This document shows, piece after piece, positions 1-7,659 of a DNA stretch of 16,996 nt (positions within the stretch are counted from its first letter, which is position 1; every line of letters starts with the position of its first letter). The stretch comes from Thermoplasmata archaeon (GTDB lineage: Archaea > Thermoplasmatota > Thermoplasmata > Thermoplasmatales > Thermoplasmataceae): assembly GCA_021797025.1 (NCBI GenBank), contig JAKAAK010000034.1, forward strand, positions 1 through 16,996, given 5' to 3'. A program made the translations under genes and the position numbers. Under the pieces are notes generated by a model. It saw only the letters and a program-made list of their open reading frames with translations. It ran no database searches and was not told the origin of the DNA.

Positions 1-23
1 GTAGCTTTAAAAACATATCGTTT

Positions 24-60
24 TATAGAAAAATCAAAAATAAAAATAAAATAATAAATA
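24..60 (-). terminator. T-rich terminator after the DUF981-like gene
   Basis: Read on the minus strand, the bases just after the TAA stop contain several consecutive runs of four to five T separated by single other bases. No stem is needed for archaeal U-tract termination, and none is obvious. The position directly after the stop codon of the leftward gene supports the call; the exact end cannot be fixed. Confidence 0.45.
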
Positions 61-633
61 TTACGGCGGGGCCTGTAAATGCTGGTATATTGCAGCATAA
101 CCTATAAACAGGGCTATCAGGGCTGTAAGTGCCAGAAGTATGAACGCAATATAATAAAGATATTTTTTGCTGTTATCAGGTTTCACAAACAAAACCAGGG
201 AATACACTGCAGATATGCCACTCATTATGTATAGGCCCATAGCACTGATAAGGTCGTCTCCCGTCTCCAGTTTAAAATTAACAATCGCAGCGCTTTCAAT
301 AAACAGGTATATTCCGAGCATTAATCCAGGTATGGATATGGATCTCAGGTTCTGCCCTTTATATATCATAACTGAACCGGCCATCAATAAAAGCCCCAGT
401 ATCATCAACGGGTCACCGAATAGCATGTTATATGCACTCAGCGGGCCTGGAAATGGCCAGAACTGAGACATCCTGAATCCGGATGCAAAATCGAATAAAC
501 CGAAAGCAAAACTCGGAATAACAAGCTCTTTTAAATCCTTTCCCTGAGCAGCCATGTAGAAATATGCAGCAATCAGGGCGGCACTTATACCTAAACTCAA
601 TAACATTGCAGCCAATGGATCAACGAATATCAT
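61..633 (-). CDS. Six-helix membrane protein, DUF981-like
   Basis: A 190-residue, very hydrophobic protein with about six predicted membrane helices (roughly residues 5-27, 37-52, 74-92, 97-118, 130-150 and 157-183). Between helices 2 and 3 it carries a proline- and aromatic-rich stretch, FPGPLSAYNMLFGDP, which resembles the conserved core of the archaeal and bacterial DUF981 family (COG3374-type membrane proteins). That family assignment is from memory of the motif and is moderately sure. No catalytic or transport function is established, and I infer none. The ATG is supported by a purine-rich GAGAGGT about seven bases upstream. The gene stands alone and is divergent from the acyl-CoA dehydrogenase gene. 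I considered an acetate (GPR1/YaaH) transporter because of the six helices, but I do not see that family's signature. Confidence 0.7.
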   Translation of the reverse strand: MIFVDPLAAMLLSLGISAALIAAYFYMAAQGKDLKELVIPSFAFGLFDFASGFRMSQFWPFPGPLSAYNMLFGDPLMILGLLLMAGSVMIYKGQNLRSISIPGLMLGIYLFIESAAIVNFKLETGDDLISAMGLYIMSGISAVYSLVLFVKPDNSKKYLYYIAFILLALTALIALFIGYAAIYQHLQAPP

Positions 634-663
634 AAACTTACCTCTCAGCTATCATTTTTATAA

Positions 664-675
664 TATATTAATATA
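664..675 (-). promoter_or_regulatory. TATA box for the leftward membrane-protein gene
   Basis: A TATATTAATATA block lies 31-42 bases upstream of the leftward ATG. With the usual archaeal TATA-to-start distance of about 25 bases, transcription would begin about 10-15 bases before the ATG, just far enough to include the GAGAGGT ribosome-binding site. The block is itself a perfect palindrome and could act on either strand. Confidence 0.4.
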
Positions 676-687
676 CTTGTTTTTTTA

Positions 688-699
688 TGAATATATTCA
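688..699. promoter_or_regulatory. 12-bp perfect palindrome, candidate operator
   Basis: TGAATATATTCA is a perfect 12-bp dyad in the divergent intergenic region, about 13 bp upstream of the leftward TATA box. It could be a regulator site for the DUF981-like gene. The region is very AT-rich, so chance is a real alternative. Confidence 0.25.
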
Positions 700-740
700 C
701 TATAATTTTATATCCTGTAGAACGGCCGCGAAAAATAATG

Positions 741-783
741 TGGCACCCTTATCGTATTAAAGGTCTGCAATGATAAGTTGCCA
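741..783. promoter_or_regulatory. Long inverted repeat upstream of the acyl-CoA dehydrogenase
   Basis: The left arm TGGCA-cc-CTTATC (741-753) matches the right arm GATAAG-t-TGCCA (772-783) as an inverted repeat: 11 paired positions with a 2x1 interruption and an 18-base spacer. ATAAG recurs ten bases after its first right-arm copy (773-777 and 783-787), one helical turn away. The block ends only a few bases before the presumed TATA box at 790-800, where an activator or repressor of the downstream gene would bind. It should lie upstream of the transcription start, so it is more likely a DNA operator than an RNA hairpin. Confidence 0.45.
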
Positions 784-789
784 TAAGAA

Positions 790-800
790 AACTATTATTA
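790..800 (+). promoter_or_regulatory. TATA-like box for the acyl-CoA dehydrogenase
   Basis: ACTATTATTAT is centred about 25 bases upstream of the ATG at 820, and there is no Shine-Dalgarno sequence before that ATG. This is the spacing expected for a leaderless archaeal transcript starting at or beside the start codon. The box is a weak match to the consensus, which would suit a promoter that needs activation. Confidence 0.4.
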
Positions 801-819
801 TTAGTCATTATTCACTTCT

Positions 820-1953
820 ATGCTAAACGAGAATGAAATGGACGTTTTAAAATATGTCAGGGAACTTGCTGAGAACAAAATAAAACCAAGGGCCAGAGAA
901 ATAGACGAAAAGATGGAGGTGCCTGAGGATATTATACAGGCAATGAGGGATATGGGGCTGTTTGCCTCTTATATCCCCGAAAAATATGGTGGATATGGAT
1001 TAAGCTTTCCATTTCTGGTTGAAGCCATAGAAACAATATCTGAGGCATGCCCCAGCACCGCTCTTGTACTTGATGGTGCCCTCACCCTTTTTGCTGAGCC
1101 ACTCATAATGTTCGGCAGTGAATCACTGAACAAAAGATATCTGACAGAGATTGCAAAGGGAGCTGTAGGCGGTCTCGCCATTACTGAACCGGGTTCCGGT
1201 AGTGATGCCGCATCAATTTCAGCACATGCTGAAAAATGTTCTGGCGGTTATAAGATCAACGGTACAAAAACATTCATTTCCAATGGAAGGCTTGCCAAAT
1301 TTTTTGTCATGGATGCATCAACTGATAAATCGAAGGGTTATAAGGGAATCACCACATTTGTTGTAGATGCCGATGCTCCTGGCCTTGAAATCAGCAGGGA
1401 TATACATAAAATGGGCATAAGAGGTTCCAGCACAGTTGAACTGAATTTCCACGATGTGGTGGTTCCGGAATCAAATATTGTGGGCGAATACAATAAAGGC
1501 TTCTCAGTAATAATGGACACCCTCGATGCCGGAAGGATCGGAATAGGCGCCCAGGCTCTGGGAATTGCAAAATCTGCCTTCAGGGAAGCCCTGGAATACA
1601 TAAATACCAGAAAACAGTTCAACAAAAAAATTATTGATTTCCAGGGTATCCAGTTCATGATAGCAGAAATGGAGTCCAAAATAAAAGCCTCAGAGCTTCT
1701 TATAAGGGAAGCAGCAGAAAAATGGCAAAAACACGAGGATACTGTTGAACTATCTTCCATAGCAAAGATGTTTGCATCGGATACCGCAGTTTACGTAACA
1801 GAGAGATCATTGCAACTCTTCGGGGGATATGGTTACACCACCGACTTCAATGCAGAAAGGCATATGCGGGATGCAAAAATTACACAGATTTATGAGGGAA
1901 CCAATGAAATCCAGAAAATAATAATATCCAGGGAAATAATGAAAAATCTATAA
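820..1953 (+). CDS. Acyl-CoA dehydrogenase (FAD-dependent)
   Basis: A 377-residue flavoenzyme of the acyl-CoA dehydrogenase superfamily, close to the usual 380. It oxidises acyl-CoA thioesters to trans-2-enoyl-CoA and passes electrons to an electron-transfer flavoprotein, as in beta-oxidation or branched-chain amino acid breakdown. The helical N-terminal domain covers about residues 5-115. The beta-barrel domain begins with the first family signature, LAITEPGSGSD (119-129). The C-terminal helical domain holds RKQF (264-267), which contacts FAD, and LFGGYGYT (333-340). The probable catalytic base is Glu359 in YEGTNEIQ, the position used by short- and medium-chain enzymes. Chain-length specificity cannot be read from the sequence. 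No ETF, thiolase or CoA-ligase gene lies beside it. The start is likely leaderless, with an inverted repeat upstream that may control it. Confidence 0.93.
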   Translation: MLNENEMDVLKYVRELAENKIKPRAREIDEKMEVPEDIIQAMRDMGLFASYIPEKYGGYGLSFPFLVEAIETISEACPSTALVLDGALTLFAEPLIMFGSESLNKRYLTEIAKGAVGGLAITEPGSGSDAASISAHAEKCSGGYKINGTKTFISNGRLAKFFVMDASTDKSKGYKGITTFVVDADAPGLEISRDIHKMGIRGSSTVELNFHDVVVPESNIVGEYNKGFSVIMDTLDAGRIGIGAQALGIAKSAFREALEYINTRKQFNKKIIDFQGIQFMIAEMESKIKASELLIREAAEKWQKHEDTVELSSIAKMFASDTAVYVTERSLQLFGGYGYTTDFNAERHMRDAKITQIYEGTNEIQKIIISREIMKNL

Positions 1954-1955
1954 GG

Positions 1956-1965
1956 TTTTTATATC
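1956..1965 (+). promoter_or_regulatory. TATA box for the gatDE operon
   Basis: TTTTTATATC is centred about 24 bases before the gatD ATG and lies immediately after the acyl-CoA dehydrogenase stop codon. This spacing implies a leaderless gatD transcript. A GAAGGT just before the ATG is only two bases away from it, too close to serve as a normal ribosome-binding site. Confidence 0.55.
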
Positions 1966-1984
1966 CTTTATTAATTGAAGGTCA

Positions 1985-3193
1985 ATGTTAATAGGCCAGA
2001 AAGTGGATTTTTCCTATAAGGGGACAGAATATACCGGAACCTTTATCAGTTCTTCCGGAGAAACAATTACTGTAAAGCTGGGCAGTGGTTACAATATAAC
2101 ACTCAACAGTGATTCATTCAAGGTTTTACGGGAATATGATGACGGGAATATTGAAAACAATCAAAGGACGGCCACTGCAAGTGAATGTGGGAACAATGGT
2201 ACATGCATACTCACAACAGGTGGAACCATAGGCAGTTCTGTGGACTATAAAACCGGTGCCGTAAAACCCGTGAAGGATATATCATATTTATATAACTTTG
2301 TCAACAATATATCCCAATTCAAACTTTATCACGAAAACATTGAAAATATGCTGAGTGAAAATGTAGATTCAGGAAAATGGGTAACCTTTGCCAGGAAGGC
2401 ACGGGATGCTATGAAGAAAGGTAATTCTGTAATAATATTTCACGGAACCGATACAATGCAATACTCAGCTTCTGCATTATCCTTCATGTTCGAGGAACAG
2501 ACAAAACCCATAATATTTACAGGAAGCCAGAGGAGTTCTGATAGACCCAGCAGTGACGCTTTCCTTAATATAGAGGGTTCGATACACTTCGCCTCAATGG
2601 AGATGGGAGAGGTTGGAATATCAATGCACACGGATACCGCTGATGATTCAGTTTCACTCTATCGTGGGACCAGGACTAGAAAGATGCATACAAGTAGCAG
2701 GAATGCCTTTATTTCTATTGGTGAACATGCGATGGCCAGATATTCAAATGGAACAATCTCAGAAGAAACGTACATGAAAAAACCATCCGAAAATATTGTT
2801 TTAAAGGATAAGCTGGATGATAGTGTTGGCCTGATATACTTTTATCCAGGAATGAAAGAGGAAGATTTCTATAACCTTGCCTATAATAAGAAAGCAGTAA
2901 TTATAATGGGGACCGGACTCGGACATGTATCTTCCGGCGTATTGAACATAATAAAAAAACTTGAAAAGGAGACCAGCTTCTTTATGACCTCACAGTGCAT
3001 ATATGGCAATGTGAACATGAATGTATATTCAACAGGCCGTGATCTTCTCCAAGCAGGTGTAATACCACTTGACAATATGCTTGCAGAAACTGCATTGGTA
3101 AAGGCAATGTACATTCTCGGAAATTATCCCGACAGCCTTGATAAATTAATGAGGGCAAATTTGCGGGGTGAAATTGAGGATATATTGAAGTGA
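1985..3193 (+). CDS. gatD: Glu-tRNA(Gln) amidotransferase subunit D (amidase)
   Basis: A 402-residue subunit of the archaeal GatDE enzyme. It releases ammonia from an amide donor so that GatE can convert Glu-tRNA(Gln) to Gln-tRNA(Gln), the route used by archaea without a glutaminyl-tRNA synthetase. Residues 1-50 form the small beta-rich GatD-specific N-terminal domain. The rest is L-asparaginase-like: TTGGTIG (78-84) with the likely nucleophilic Thr81, HGTDTM (153-158) with Thr155 and Asp156, and Lys233 in TRKMHTS (231-237), matching the Thr/Thr-Asp/Lys catalytic set known for GatD. The GSQRSSDRPSSDA stretch (180-192) separates GatD from plain asparaginases, as does adjacency to gatE. It heads a two-gene operon with its own TATA box. 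Confidence 0.96.
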   Translation: MLIGQKVDFSYKGTEYTGTFISSSGETITVKLGSGYNITLNSDSFKVLREYDDGNIENNQRTATASECGNNGTCILTTGGTIGSSVDYKTGAVKPVKDISYLYNFVNNISQFKLYHENIENMLSENVDSGKWVTFARKARDAMKKGNSVIIFHGTDTMQYSASALSFMFEEQTKPIIFTGSQRSSDRPSSDAFLNIEGSIHFASMEMGEVGISMHTDTADDSVSLYRGTRTRKMHTSSRNAFISIGEHAMARYSNGTISEETYMKKPSENIVLKDKLDDSVGLIYFYPGMKEEDFYNLAYNKKAVIIMGTGLGHVSSGVLNIIKKLEKETSFFMTSQCIYGNVNMNVYSTGRDLLQAGVIPLDNMLAETALVKAMYILGNYPDSLDKLMRANLRGEIEDILK

Positions 3194-3198
3194 TAATT

Positions 3199-5052
3199 AT
3201 GAAAATAGGTCTGGAAATACATTTTCAATTGAAAGGAAATAAACTGTTCTGTTCGTGCAGCACTGAGGGAACCGAATCAGGTTCATCATTTCGCAGAAAA
3301 TTGACGCCTGTTATGGGCGAGATGGGCAAGGTTGACAATGCTGTTGAATACGAAAATATAAGAAACCGTGAATTCCTCTATCACGTTAGCACCAATTCCT
3401 GCCTGGTAGAGAAAGATGAGGAGCCACCCCACCCGGTTAACATTGAGGCACTGAATACTGCTATTGCTATATCCGAAGCGCTGAATTGCAAAATTCTTGA
3501 CTATGCCTCATTCATGCGGAAAATAGTAATAGATGGATCCAACACCTCCGGATTCCAGAGAACAGGCATTATTGGAATGGACGGTTATATTGAAACATCA
3601 AAGGGCCCTGTAAGGATATCCACGATTACCCTGGAAGAGGATGCATGCAGGAAAATATCGGAAAAACATGGAAGGGCTGAATATTCACTGGATAGACTGG
3701 GTATACCCCTGATAGAAATATCCACGGAACCGGATATAGCCGATCCAGATCATGCACTGGAGACTGCAAAAGCCATCGGGCATTTCGTTATGTCCATGAA
3801 TAATTTCCGCAGAGAGGTTGATTCTATAAGACAGGATGTTAATTTCTCAATGGGGTTCGGCCGTGTGGAAATCAAAGGAGTATCAAAGCTTTCTTTTATC
3901 AAGGATACGCTGGATTACGAAATTAAAAGGCAAAAAGCCCTGAATGAAATCTCCGGCAAATTCTCAGGAAGGTCTCCAGAACTTGGAAAATTTATCGATA
4001 TATCAGATATATTTACGAATACTGGCTCTTCAATGATCAAAAAGGCAATAGCCTCTGGTAAATCTGTTATGTGTGCAAGGCTGCCCGGATGTAACCATCT
4101 CATGAAATACGGAAATTATAGGCTTGGCAGGGAACTTGCCGACGTGGCTAAAAATATTGGTATAGGCGGACTGATGCATTCTGATGAATTCCCTGCATAC
4201 GGGCTGATGGATGATGAATTGAATAAAATCTATCAATCTGCTGGAAAAATGGATAATGACGCAGTCATAGTTGTAATTGCCGATAAACCCTCCTTCCAGA
4301 TTCTCAGACCGCTCTTAATCGAGCGAATGGATAAAATCATGAAACTGGATCTGGCCGAAACCCGTGCCGCAACCCCATCCGGAGAAACAAGGTATTTGAG
4401 GCCACTTGCCGGCAAGGAGAGAATGTATCCTGAAACGGATATACCCTTAATTCAAATTACTGAAGATCATATCGAAAACATTAAAGACATGGTGCCAAAA
4501 TCCATTGATGAAATAAAGAGCGAACTTGTAGAAAAATATAAGCTCTCTTATGTTGAGGCAGAATCTTTAATAAATACTAACATGCTTTCCACATTTCTGT
4601 CTATTGTAAAGGATTTCAATTATCCTTCCACAGTATCGAGAATTCTTCTCCAGATTATACCTGAATTTGAAAAAAAGCGCGACAAGAAACTCACACCGGA
4701 TGAAAAAGCTGATATCCTGGGAGTTGCACTTTCGCAGGGGAATTCTTACAGCAGAAATGATACAGTAATAAGTATTCTGGGAATAGCGAAGAGAAAGCAC
4801 TGGGATAGAAGTACACTGGAAATGGCCATCTCACTTTATATGCTTGATAATATCCCTCTTTCGGAACTAGAGACCCGCCAGGAACTTATACCCTTGACAG
4901 AAGAAGAGATCAGGAAAGTTATCACAGAACTGGTATCATCAGCAGATATAAGTGAAAAAAACATTATAGTTCTGTTCAGAAAAAAAACTGTTCGTGCATT
5001 CGATCCTAAAGTTGTCATTAAAATATTCAGGGAATTGAAACCATCAAATTAA
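3199..5052 (+). CDS. gatE: Glu-tRNA(Gln) amidotransferase subunit E
   Basis: The tRNA-binding and kinase/transamidase partner of GatD, related to bacterial GatB. The N-terminal catalytic domain starts with KIGLEIHFQLKGNKLFCSC and includes IEISTEPDIADPDHA and RQDVNFSM, both GatB/GatE hallmarks. The middle carries the AspRS-like insert typical of GatE and absent from GatB (roughly residues 260-400). The C-terminal helical and YqeY-like tail runs from about 470 to the end. I prefer the ATG at 3199 (617 residues) because GAAGTGAT lies four bases before it. A GTG at 3190, overlapping the gatD stop codon, would add three residues, but it sits inside that ribosome-binding site. Ammonia made by GatD is channelled to this subunit. 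Confidence 0.95.
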   Translation: MKIGLEIHFQLKGNKLFCSCSTEGTESGSSFRRKLTPVMGEMGKVDNAVEYENIRNREFLYHVSTNSCLVEKDEEPPHPVNIEALNTAIAISEALNCKILDYASFMRKIVIDGSNTSGFQRTGIIGMDGYIETSKGPVRISTITLEEDACRKISEKHGRAEYSLDRLGIPLIEISTEPDIADPDHALETAKAIGHFVMSMNNFRREVDSIRQDVNFSMGFGRVEIKGVSKLSFIKDTLDYEIKRQKALNEISGKFSGRSPELGKFIDISDIFTNTGSSMIKKAIASGKSVMCARLPGCNHLMKYGNYRLGRELADVAKNIGIGGLMHSDEFPAYGLMDDELNKIYQSAGKMDNDAVIVVIADKPSFQILRPLLIERMDKIMKLDLAETRAATPSGETRYLRPLAGKERMYPETDIPLIQITEDHIENIKDMVPKSIDEIKSELVEKYKLSYVEAESLINTNMLSTFLSIVKDFNYPSTVSRILLQIIPEFEKKRDKKLTPDEKADILGVALSQGNSYSRNDTVISILGIAKRKHWDRSTLEMAISLYMLDNIPLSELETRQELIPLTEEEIRKVITELVSSADISEKNIIVLFRKKTVRAFDPKVVIKIFRELKPSN

Positions 5053-5088
5053 ATATACCAAAAAATAAGCAGGTTTGTAGCTTAAATT

Positions 5089-5100
5089 ATAAATTTTTTT
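5089..5100 (+). terminator. T-rich terminator after gatE
   Basis: An AT-only stretch ending in seven consecutive T lies about 37 bases after the gatE stop codon and well upstream of the nuo promoter. This matches a simple archaeal U-tract terminator. There is no clear stem. Confidence 0.45.
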
Positions 5101-5138
5101 CAGGTTATAAAGTGGTAAACAGGTCTCTGGAAATACAG

Positions 5139-5154
5139 GAAAATTCTTATTTTC
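5139..5154. promoter_or_regulatory. Short dyad upstream of the nuo promoter
   Basis: GAAAAT-TCTT-ATTTTC is a 6-bp inverted repeat with a four-base spacer, ending about 11 bases before the presumed nuo TATA box. It may be a regulator site, but short AT-rich dyads are common by chance in this genome. Confidence 0.2.
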
Positions 5155-5164
5155 TTACCATCCG

Positions 5165-5177
5165 ATATAATTAAATA
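5165..5177 (+). promoter_or_regulatory. TATA box of the nuo operon
   Basis: ATATAATTAAATA is centred about 27 bases upstream of the ATG at 5199, the right distance for a leaderless transcript starting at that ATG. There is no Shine-Dalgarno sequence ahead of nuoA, unlike the internal genes of the operon. This is the only plausible promoter seen for the twelve nuo genes. Confidence 0.5.
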
Positions 5178-5198
5178 GCCTTGAAAAATATAAGAACA

Positions 5199-5633
5199 AT
5201 GATATTAGGATACGCTTCTATGGCGATTACGATAATTATCCTGGTACTTGCCTTATACCTTGTATTTAAAATACTTCCGACTATTGGAGCCGGTCGTTAC
5301 AAGAAAGGCGGGATTAGGTTCAGCAGGAAGGAAGTATCAAAAAACCTTTCACTGGAAAACAATCCTCCTGCTACAGATGATTCATACCTTAAACCCTATG
5401 AGGGTGGGGAGGTTGCCACGGAATATGCTGAAGGACATATTACTGTACAGTATTATGTTATAATATTCCTCTTCATACTCTTCGATGTAGATATGTTATT
5501 ATTACTGCCATGGGCCTTTGATTTCTATGCTCTCGGCGTAATTCCTTTCCTGGAGACAATTGTTTTCCTTGTTATGCCATTATTTGCGGTTTTTTACGCA
5601 TATAAAAAGGGGTATATGAGGTGGATGAAATGA
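5199..5633 (+). CDS. nuoA: NADH-quinone oxidoreductase (complex I) subunit A
   Basis: The small three-helix membrane subunit at the junction of the peripheral and membrane arms of complex I, equivalent to ND3. The first helix is at the N terminus. A long loop carries PYEGGE, the position of the ECG loop in mitochondrial ND3, with Gly where many homologues have Cys. The second helix has FDVD followed by LLLLPWA, the family's conserved acidic motif (usually FDVE). The third helix precedes a basic C terminus. I choose the ATG at 5199 (144 residues) because it suits a leaderless start from the TATA box. An in-frame TTG at 5181 would add six residues but has no supporting signal. The 3' end overlaps nuoB. 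Confidence 0.93.
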   Translation: MILGYASMAITIIILVLALYLVFKILPTIGAGRYKKGGIRFSRKEVSKNLSLENNPPATDDSYLKPYEGGEVATEYAEGHITVQYYVIIFLFILFDVDMLLLLPWAFDFYALGVIPFLETIVFLVMPLFAVFYAYKKGYMRWMK

Positions 5634-6094
5634 AAACAGGCGATATGGGTGTAAAAACCACCACACTGGAGAAAGCTCTGGAATGGGGCAGATCAAACTC
5701 TCTCTGGCCCCTTACAATGGGTCTTGCGTGCTGTGCTATTGAAATGATGGCAACACAGGCTGCTGATGTTGATGTTGCAAGATTCGGAAGTGAGATATTC
5801 AGAAATTCTCCCAGGCAATCAGATTTAATGATCGTAGCTGGGACAACTACAAAAAGAATGGCACCACGTGTAAAAAGGATTTATGAAGAGATGCCATACC
5901 CTAAATATGTTATTGCCATGGGTGTCTGTGTAATACAGGGTGGTCCATATGTTGACGGTTATTCTGTAGTACTCGGTGTTGACAGGGTTATCCCAGTTGA
6001 TGTTTATGTTCCTGGTTGTCCTCCCTCACCGCAGGCTCTCACATACGGGTTGATTACCCTACAGAAGAAAATCAGAAACGAGACCGATAGGTGA
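5630..6094 (+). CDS. nuoB: Complex I subunit B (cluster N2)
   Basis: The peripheral-arm subunit that holds the terminal [4Fe-4S] cluster N2, which hands electrons to quinone. All four ligands are visible: the adjacent Cys pair in [11 protein letters not shown] near residue 35, one Cys in [10 protein letters not shown] near 100 and one in [10 protein letters not shown] near 130. The ATG overlaps the nuoA stop codon as ATGA and follows GAGGTGGAT with good spacing, so I prefer it (154 residues) over a GTG nine bases earlier that lies within the ribosome-binding site. The short N terminus starts almost directly at the fold. NuoB packs against NuoD at the quinone site. Confidence 0.96.
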   Translation: MKTGDMGVKTTTLEKALEWGRSNSLWPLTMGLACCAIEMMATQAADVDVARFGSEIFRNSPRQSDLMIVAGTTTKRMAPRVKRIYEEMPYPKYVIAMGVCVIQGGPYVDGYSVVLGVDRVIPVDVYVPGCPPSPQALTYGLITLQKKIRNETDR

Positions 6095-6100
6095 TAAACA

Positions 6101-6556
6101 ATGTATAAAATTCTGTCCGAGGAAACCGATAAATCCGGTATGAAGGTATTGAACATCGACAAATCAGATTTAGTAGAACTCATGGAAGATTATAAAAACA
6201 GGAGATACTATCTTTCATCAATCACCGGTGTTGATATGAAAGATCACATTGATGTTATTTATCACATACATAATTTCGATAAAAATGACTACTTATGTGT
6301 GAAGGTATCCACCAGCGATGAAAAAGTTCCATCAATAACAAAACTCTGGAAGGCGGCAATTGTTGATGAAAGGGAACAGTATGATCTCATGGGGATAGTC
6401 TTTGAAGGACATGAAAATCTAAGGCGCATACTTCTTCCGGACGAATGGGTCGGCCATCCACTTAGAAAGGATTACGATCTGAACAAGGTTCAGTATATCA
6501 GCATGGACAGAGATGGTAATGAGCATGTAAGCTTTGATGATAAAGAGGGTTGGTAA
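6101..6556 (+). CDS. nuoC: Complex I subunit C (30-kDa subunit)
   Basis: A 151-residue peripheral-arm subunit without cofactors that supports NuoD and NuoB. The family signature is complete at about residues 90-125: EREQYDLMGIVFEGH, then LRRILLPDEW, then GHPLRKDY. It is a separate gene and not fused to nuoD as in E. coli. AGGTGAT ends five bases before the ATG and overlaps the nuoB stop codon, which suggests coupled translation. The start is well supported and the length is normal for an archaeal NuoC. Confidence 0.95.
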   Translation: MYKILSEETDKSGMKVLNIDKSDLVELMEDYKNRRYYLSSITGVDMKDHIDVIYHIHNFDKNDYLCVKVSTSDEKVPSITKLWKAAIVDEREQYDLMGIVFEGHENLRRILLPDEWVGHPLRKDYDLNKVQYISMDRDGNEHVSFDDKEGW

Positions 6557-7659
6557 TGTCTCACTGGATAGAATTGAATATCGGCCCCGTTCATCCAGCA
6601 ACGCATGGAATCTATAGATTCAGGGTAAAACTGAACGAGGAAACCGTCGAGGACGTGGACATCACAATAGGGTACCTGCACAGGAATGCAGAAAAAATAT
6701 GTGAATTGAATTATTTTGTGAACAATACGATTTACTTTGACCGTATGGATTATATTGATGCCATGAACATGGAGCTGGGTTATTTACGTGCCGTGGAAAC
6801 ACTTATGGATATGGAGGTGCCAGAACGGGCACAGTGGATCAGGATGATTATGGCCGAACTGAGCAGGATTGCGGCAAGAATGGTGGGTATAGGTGCCCTG
6901 GGGCTGGATGTCGGTATGCTGACACCGTTTTTCCACACATTCCATGAAAGGGAAAAGATTCAGAACATATTCGTTGAAGCTTCGGGCGGCAGGCAGGAAG
7001 TAAATTATATGAGCATTGGCGGAGTATACCAGGATTTTAACGATACAATAATAAATGAAATCAAAGAATTTATTGCAGGTTTTAAGGGAAAATTAGAAGA
7101 AATAGTGAAAATGTTCACTGATAGTGAAATTTTCTGGCAGAGGAATGTTGGAACCGGAGTACTCGAACCGGATATAGCACTGGATTACGGTGTTACGGGG
7201 CCCATGCTCCGTGCTTCGGGCATTCCCTATGATGTGAGGAAGGATTCACCATATCTATACTATGACAAGGTAAATTTCGATGTTCCCATTGCAAAGTCTA
7301 AAGATAATATGGGCAGATTCCTTGTAAAGGTTGAGGAATTAAGGCAGTCGGTGAGGATTATTGAACAGTGCCTTGCCAAATTGCCAGAAGGTCCTTATTT
7401 CAATCCCAAGGCAAAGAAATCCGCCATGCTTCTTCTGAAGGGTCAGGGAGATGTATTTACAAGGGTCGAATCAGAGAGCGGGGAATTCGGGGTTTTTATC
7501 AGGGGTGATGGTAATGTGAAACCCTACAGGGTACATGCCAGAAGCCCATCTTTCAAGAACCTTGCCGTGGTGCCAATCATGGCTAAGGGATCGCTTATAG
7601 CTGACCTTATCATCACTATTGCATCCGTTGATGCAGTTGCCGGAGAGGTGGATAGATGA
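6556..7659 (+). CDS. nuoD: Complex I subunit D (49-kDa, quinone site)
   Basis: The peripheral-arm subunit that forms most of the quinone-reduction site with NuoB. Visible motifs are NIGPVHPATHG near the N terminus, with the quinone-site His, GYLHRNAEKI, YFDRMDYI, SIGGVYQDF near residue 155, and the terminal GEVDR. The CxxC pairs that bind nickel in [NiFe] hydrogenase large subunits are absent, so this is a true NuoD and not a hydrogenase subunit. I choose the ATG at 6556 (367 residues), which shares its A with the nuoC stop codon and follows GAGGGT. A TTG six bases earlier is possible but less likely. The stop codon overlaps the nuoH ATG. Confidence 0.96.
   Translation: MSHWIELNIGPVHPATHGIYRFRVKLNEETVEDVDITIGYLHRNAEKICELNYFVNNTIYFDRMDYIDAMNMELGYLRAVETLMDMEVPERAQWIRMIMAELSRIAARMVGIGALGLDVGMLTPFFHTFHEREKIQNIFVEASGGRQEVNYMSIGGVYQDFNDTIINEIKEFIAGFKGKLEEIVKMFTDSEIFWQRNVGTGVLEPDIALDYGVTGPMLRASGIPYDVRKDSPYLYYDKVNFDVPIAKSKDNMGRFLVKVEELRQSVRIIEQCLAKLPEGPYFNPKAKKSAMLLLKGQGDVFTRVESESGEFGVFIRGDGNVKPYRVHARSPSFKNLAVVPIMAKGSLIADLIITIASVDAVAGEVDR

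Noticed and set aside
61..633. An acetate transporter of the GPR1/YaaH family
   Set aside because: It has six helices and a similar size, but that family's signature is not visible; the loop motif fits DUF981 better.
1338..1760. A 140-residue leftward open frame inside the acyl-CoA dehydrogenase gene
   Set aside because: It is antisense to a conserved enzyme and Ser-rich, as expected of a shadow frame.
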